In this document: one piece after another, positions 12,994 to 14,203 of the stretch
Layout of the letters: each line of letters opens with the position of its first letter
How positions within the stretch are numbered: the first letter of the stretch is position 1
Source: Anaerolineae bacterium
Lineage (GTDB): Bacteria > Chloroflexota > Anaerolineae > E26-bin7
Direction of reading: 5' to 3'
DNA: 14,203 nucleotides
Assembly: GCA_029933115.1 (NCBI GenBank)
Contig: JAOZOT010000050.1
Coordinates: forward strand, 1 to 14,203
Program-made: the position numbers and the translations under genes
The notes under the pieces: model-generated
Told to the model about the DNA's origin: nothing
Database searches by the model: none
What the model saw: only the letters and a program-made list of their open reading frames with translations

Positions 12994-13980
12994 TCATACT
13001 TCTGGAGGATTGGCTGTGTAGTCGCCTTTAAACCAGGCGATGGTTCGTTGCAGGCCTTCCTCCAAGGTGATGCGAGCTCTGAAGCCCAGCAGCCTTTCGG
13101 CCTTGCTCACGTCGGGCACGCGACGGCGTGTTTCCTCGAAGCCCGAGCCGTAGGCTTCAGTGTAAGAAAGATGTACGATCTCTGAAGGCGAGTCGGTCAG
13201 CTCCTTAATTTTCCTCGCCAACTCCAGAATGGTAGTTTCTCGATTATTGCCGATATTGAAGCTCTGCCCCTCTCCTTCTTTCAAGGTTGCCGCCAGAATG
13301 GATCCTTCGACAGTATCATCAACGTAGGTGAAACAGCGCGTCTGCTGGCCATCGCTGAACACCGTCAATGGTTTGCCTTCCAGGGCCTGGCTGATGAATT
13401 TGGCGACGACGCTGCCGTAACCTCGGGGATCGAGGCGCGGGCCGTAGGAGTTGAAGTAGCGGATGATACTGATCGGCAGGCCTCGATCATGGTAGATGAA
13501 GGCCAGATGCTCGTCAATGGCTTTGGCCAGAGCGTAGGACCAGCGTCCGACGGCCGTGGGGCCCAGGATGCTGTCATCATCTTCGGCCAGGGGGGCTTTT
13601 TCTGATTTGCCGTAGACTTCGGAGCTAGAAGCGATGACCACTTTCCGCCAATACTTGTAGGCCAGTTCCAACACAATCTCGGTGCCTCGCACATTAGTCA
13701 AAATGCCCTGGAGGGGATTATCAACGACGTGCTTGACTCCCACCACGGCCGCCAGGTGGTAGATCAATTGCACCTGCCGTACCAACTCTTCCATCGTCGC
13801 GGTGTGCAGGATAGAATCGTTGACAAAGTGAAAACGTTCATGGCCCAGGTTGTGCTCAACGTTGGCGATTTTTCCGGTGAAGAGATTGTCAATGACAAAG
13901 ACCTCGTGACCGTCGGCCAACAGCCTGTCTACCAAGTGAGAGCCAATGTAGCCTGCGCCACCGGTGACTAATACTTTCAT
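12994..13980 (-). CDS. Extended SDR sugar-nucleotide epimerase/decarboxylase
   Basis: This 328-residue NAD-dependent enzyme acts on a nucleotide sugar in the cytoplasm, as a 4-epimerase, 4,6-dehydratase or uronic-acid decarboxylase. Visible features: the NAD motif TGGAGYIGSH at 6-15, D31 ending the second strand, HLAA at 75-78, the catalytic ASSSEVYG at 117-124, Y149-A-L-A-K153, RYFNSYGPR at 174-182, TRCFTYVDD at 214-222, and a C-terminal ETRRRVPDVSKAERLLGF (283-300). The S-S-E121 triplet together with arginines 285-287 recalls the Ser/Glu/Arg set of UDP-glucuronate decarboxylases (ArnA, UXS), which is a hint rather than proof. The ATG at 13980 gives the canonical MKVLVTGG start; an in-frame GTG at 14007 would add nine residues that overlap an upstream reading frame. 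It heads the eight-gene minus-strand run and is 63 bases from the ligase gene. Family is certain; the reaction is not. Confidence 0.92.
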   Translation of the reverse strand: MKVLVTGGAGYIGSHLVDRLLADGHEVFVIDNLFTGKIANVEHNLGHERFHFVNDSILHTATMEELVRQVQLIYHLAAVVGVKHVVDNPLQGILTNVRGTEIVLELAYKYWRKVVIASSSEVYGKSEKAPLAEDDDSILGPTAVGRWSYALAKAIDEHLAFIYHDRGLPISIIRYFNSYGPRLDPRGYGSVVAKFISQALEGKPLTVFSDGQQTRCFTYVDDTVEGSILAATLKEGEGQSFNIGNNRETTILELARKIKELTDSPSEIVHLSYTEAYGSGFEETRRRVPDVSKAERLLGFRARITLEEGLQRTIAWFKGDYTANPPEV

Positions 13981-13996
13981 GTCTCTCTTTTCAGCC

Positions 13997-14152
13997 TCAC
14001 TCTTCACCTTCCAAAGCGGGAAACAGCCTCACTCCGTGCCGTACTGCCTCGACCACTACCCCCCCCGTGAGCGGGAAAGCCGGGGCCAGCTCCTCTCTGG
14101 TATAAGGCAAAGCTTCCAGGAAATACGGCAATTGCCAGTGTTCCTGCAACAT
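13997..14152 (-). CDS. Small or truncated reading frame upstream of the epimerase (uncertain)
   Basis: A minus-strand frame runs from ATG 14152 to TGA 13997-13999, 51 residues: it begins MLQEHWQLPYFLEALPYTRE and ends VVVEAVRHGVRLFPALEGEE. A GTG at 14164 would give 55 residues. The amino-acid composition and helix-like C-terminus look protein-like. The ending faintly resembles, from memory, the C-terminal end of small MNT-type nucleotidyltransferases (LPYT-EEL...EA--GV-LY), so it may be the tail of a longer gene. The frame is closed upstream by TAG at 14186-14188 and TGA at 14198-14200, which could be a frameshift or nonsense mutation, or the frame may simply be a short gene. It contains an eight-base G tract (14059-14066 on the plus strand as C). 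Its stop lies 16 bases before the epimerase ATG. No good ribosome binding site is seen. Confidence 0.35.
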   Translation of the reverse strand: MLQEHWQLPYFLEALPYTREELAPAFPLTGGVVVEAVRHGVRLFPALEGEE

Positions 14153-14203
14153 GCCCAGTAACACTTTAGTTTTGTGAGCAACTGTCTACGAGGGCAGTCA
14201 CCG

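Noticed and set aside
13981..14007. GTG start for the epimerase at 14007
   Set aside because: It adds nine hydrophilic residues before the canonical MKVLVTGG start and overlaps the small upstream frame.

Overview
The window looks like chromosomal DNA of a moderately GC-rich bacterium, most likely a Chloroflexota member (Anaerolineae-like). This rests on gene content and protein style: a long RecF, a DUF4416 protein, a MecA-like lipoprotein transpeptidase with a Thr/Pro linker, and a very large O-antigen-ligase/TPR fusion. It is an inference from remembered families; no 16S or database search was possible.

Left part, plus strand (1-2069). A 311-base leader region holds a split inverted repeat (50-117), a strong compact hairpin (135-164) and a good sigma70-type promoter (235-263). 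The promoter drives a two-gene module, a small DUF6922-like protein overlapping an AbiEii/AbiGii-type nucleotidyltransferase, which is a predicted toxin-antitoxin or abortive-infection pair. rsmG (16S rRNA m7G methyltransferase) follows 34 bases later on the same strand. A short AT-richer gap with three copies of a decamer separates rsmG from the convergent recF.

Right part, minus strand (13980 down to 2143). Eight genes run in one direction with gaps of 5-79 bases or overlaps, so one long transcript is possible. In order of transcription they are: an extended-SDR sugar-nucleotide epimerase/decarboxylase, a 1231-residue O-antigen ligase with ten TPRs, a WecA-type polyprenyl-phosphate sugar-1-phosphate transferase, a WbpA/TviB-type UDP-sugar 6-dehydrogenase, a VTT/DedA-like membrane protein, a class B penicillin-binding lipoprotein, a DUF4416 protein and recF. 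Upstream of the epimerase, at the right edge, is a 51-codon reading frame that may be the 3' end of a damaged gene.

Working together: the dehydrogenase and the SDR enzyme would make a UDP-sugar acid or its decarboxylated or epimerised product. The WecA homologue would prime glycan assembly on undecaprenyl phosphate, and the ligase-TPR protein would polymerise or transfer the glycan outside the membrane. The VTT protein could help recycle the lipid carrier, and the PBP crosslinks peptidoglycan. RecF and DUF4416 sit at the end of this envelope run with tight spacing, and recF appears to be translationally coupled. The least ordinary items are the DUF6922/AbiEii-like module, the internal duplication and in-frame intergenic-type repeat in the ligase gene, the related palindromes flanking that gene, and three 8-base G tracts, one of them inside rsmG. 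No tRNA, rRNA, CRISPR array or insertion sequence was recognised.
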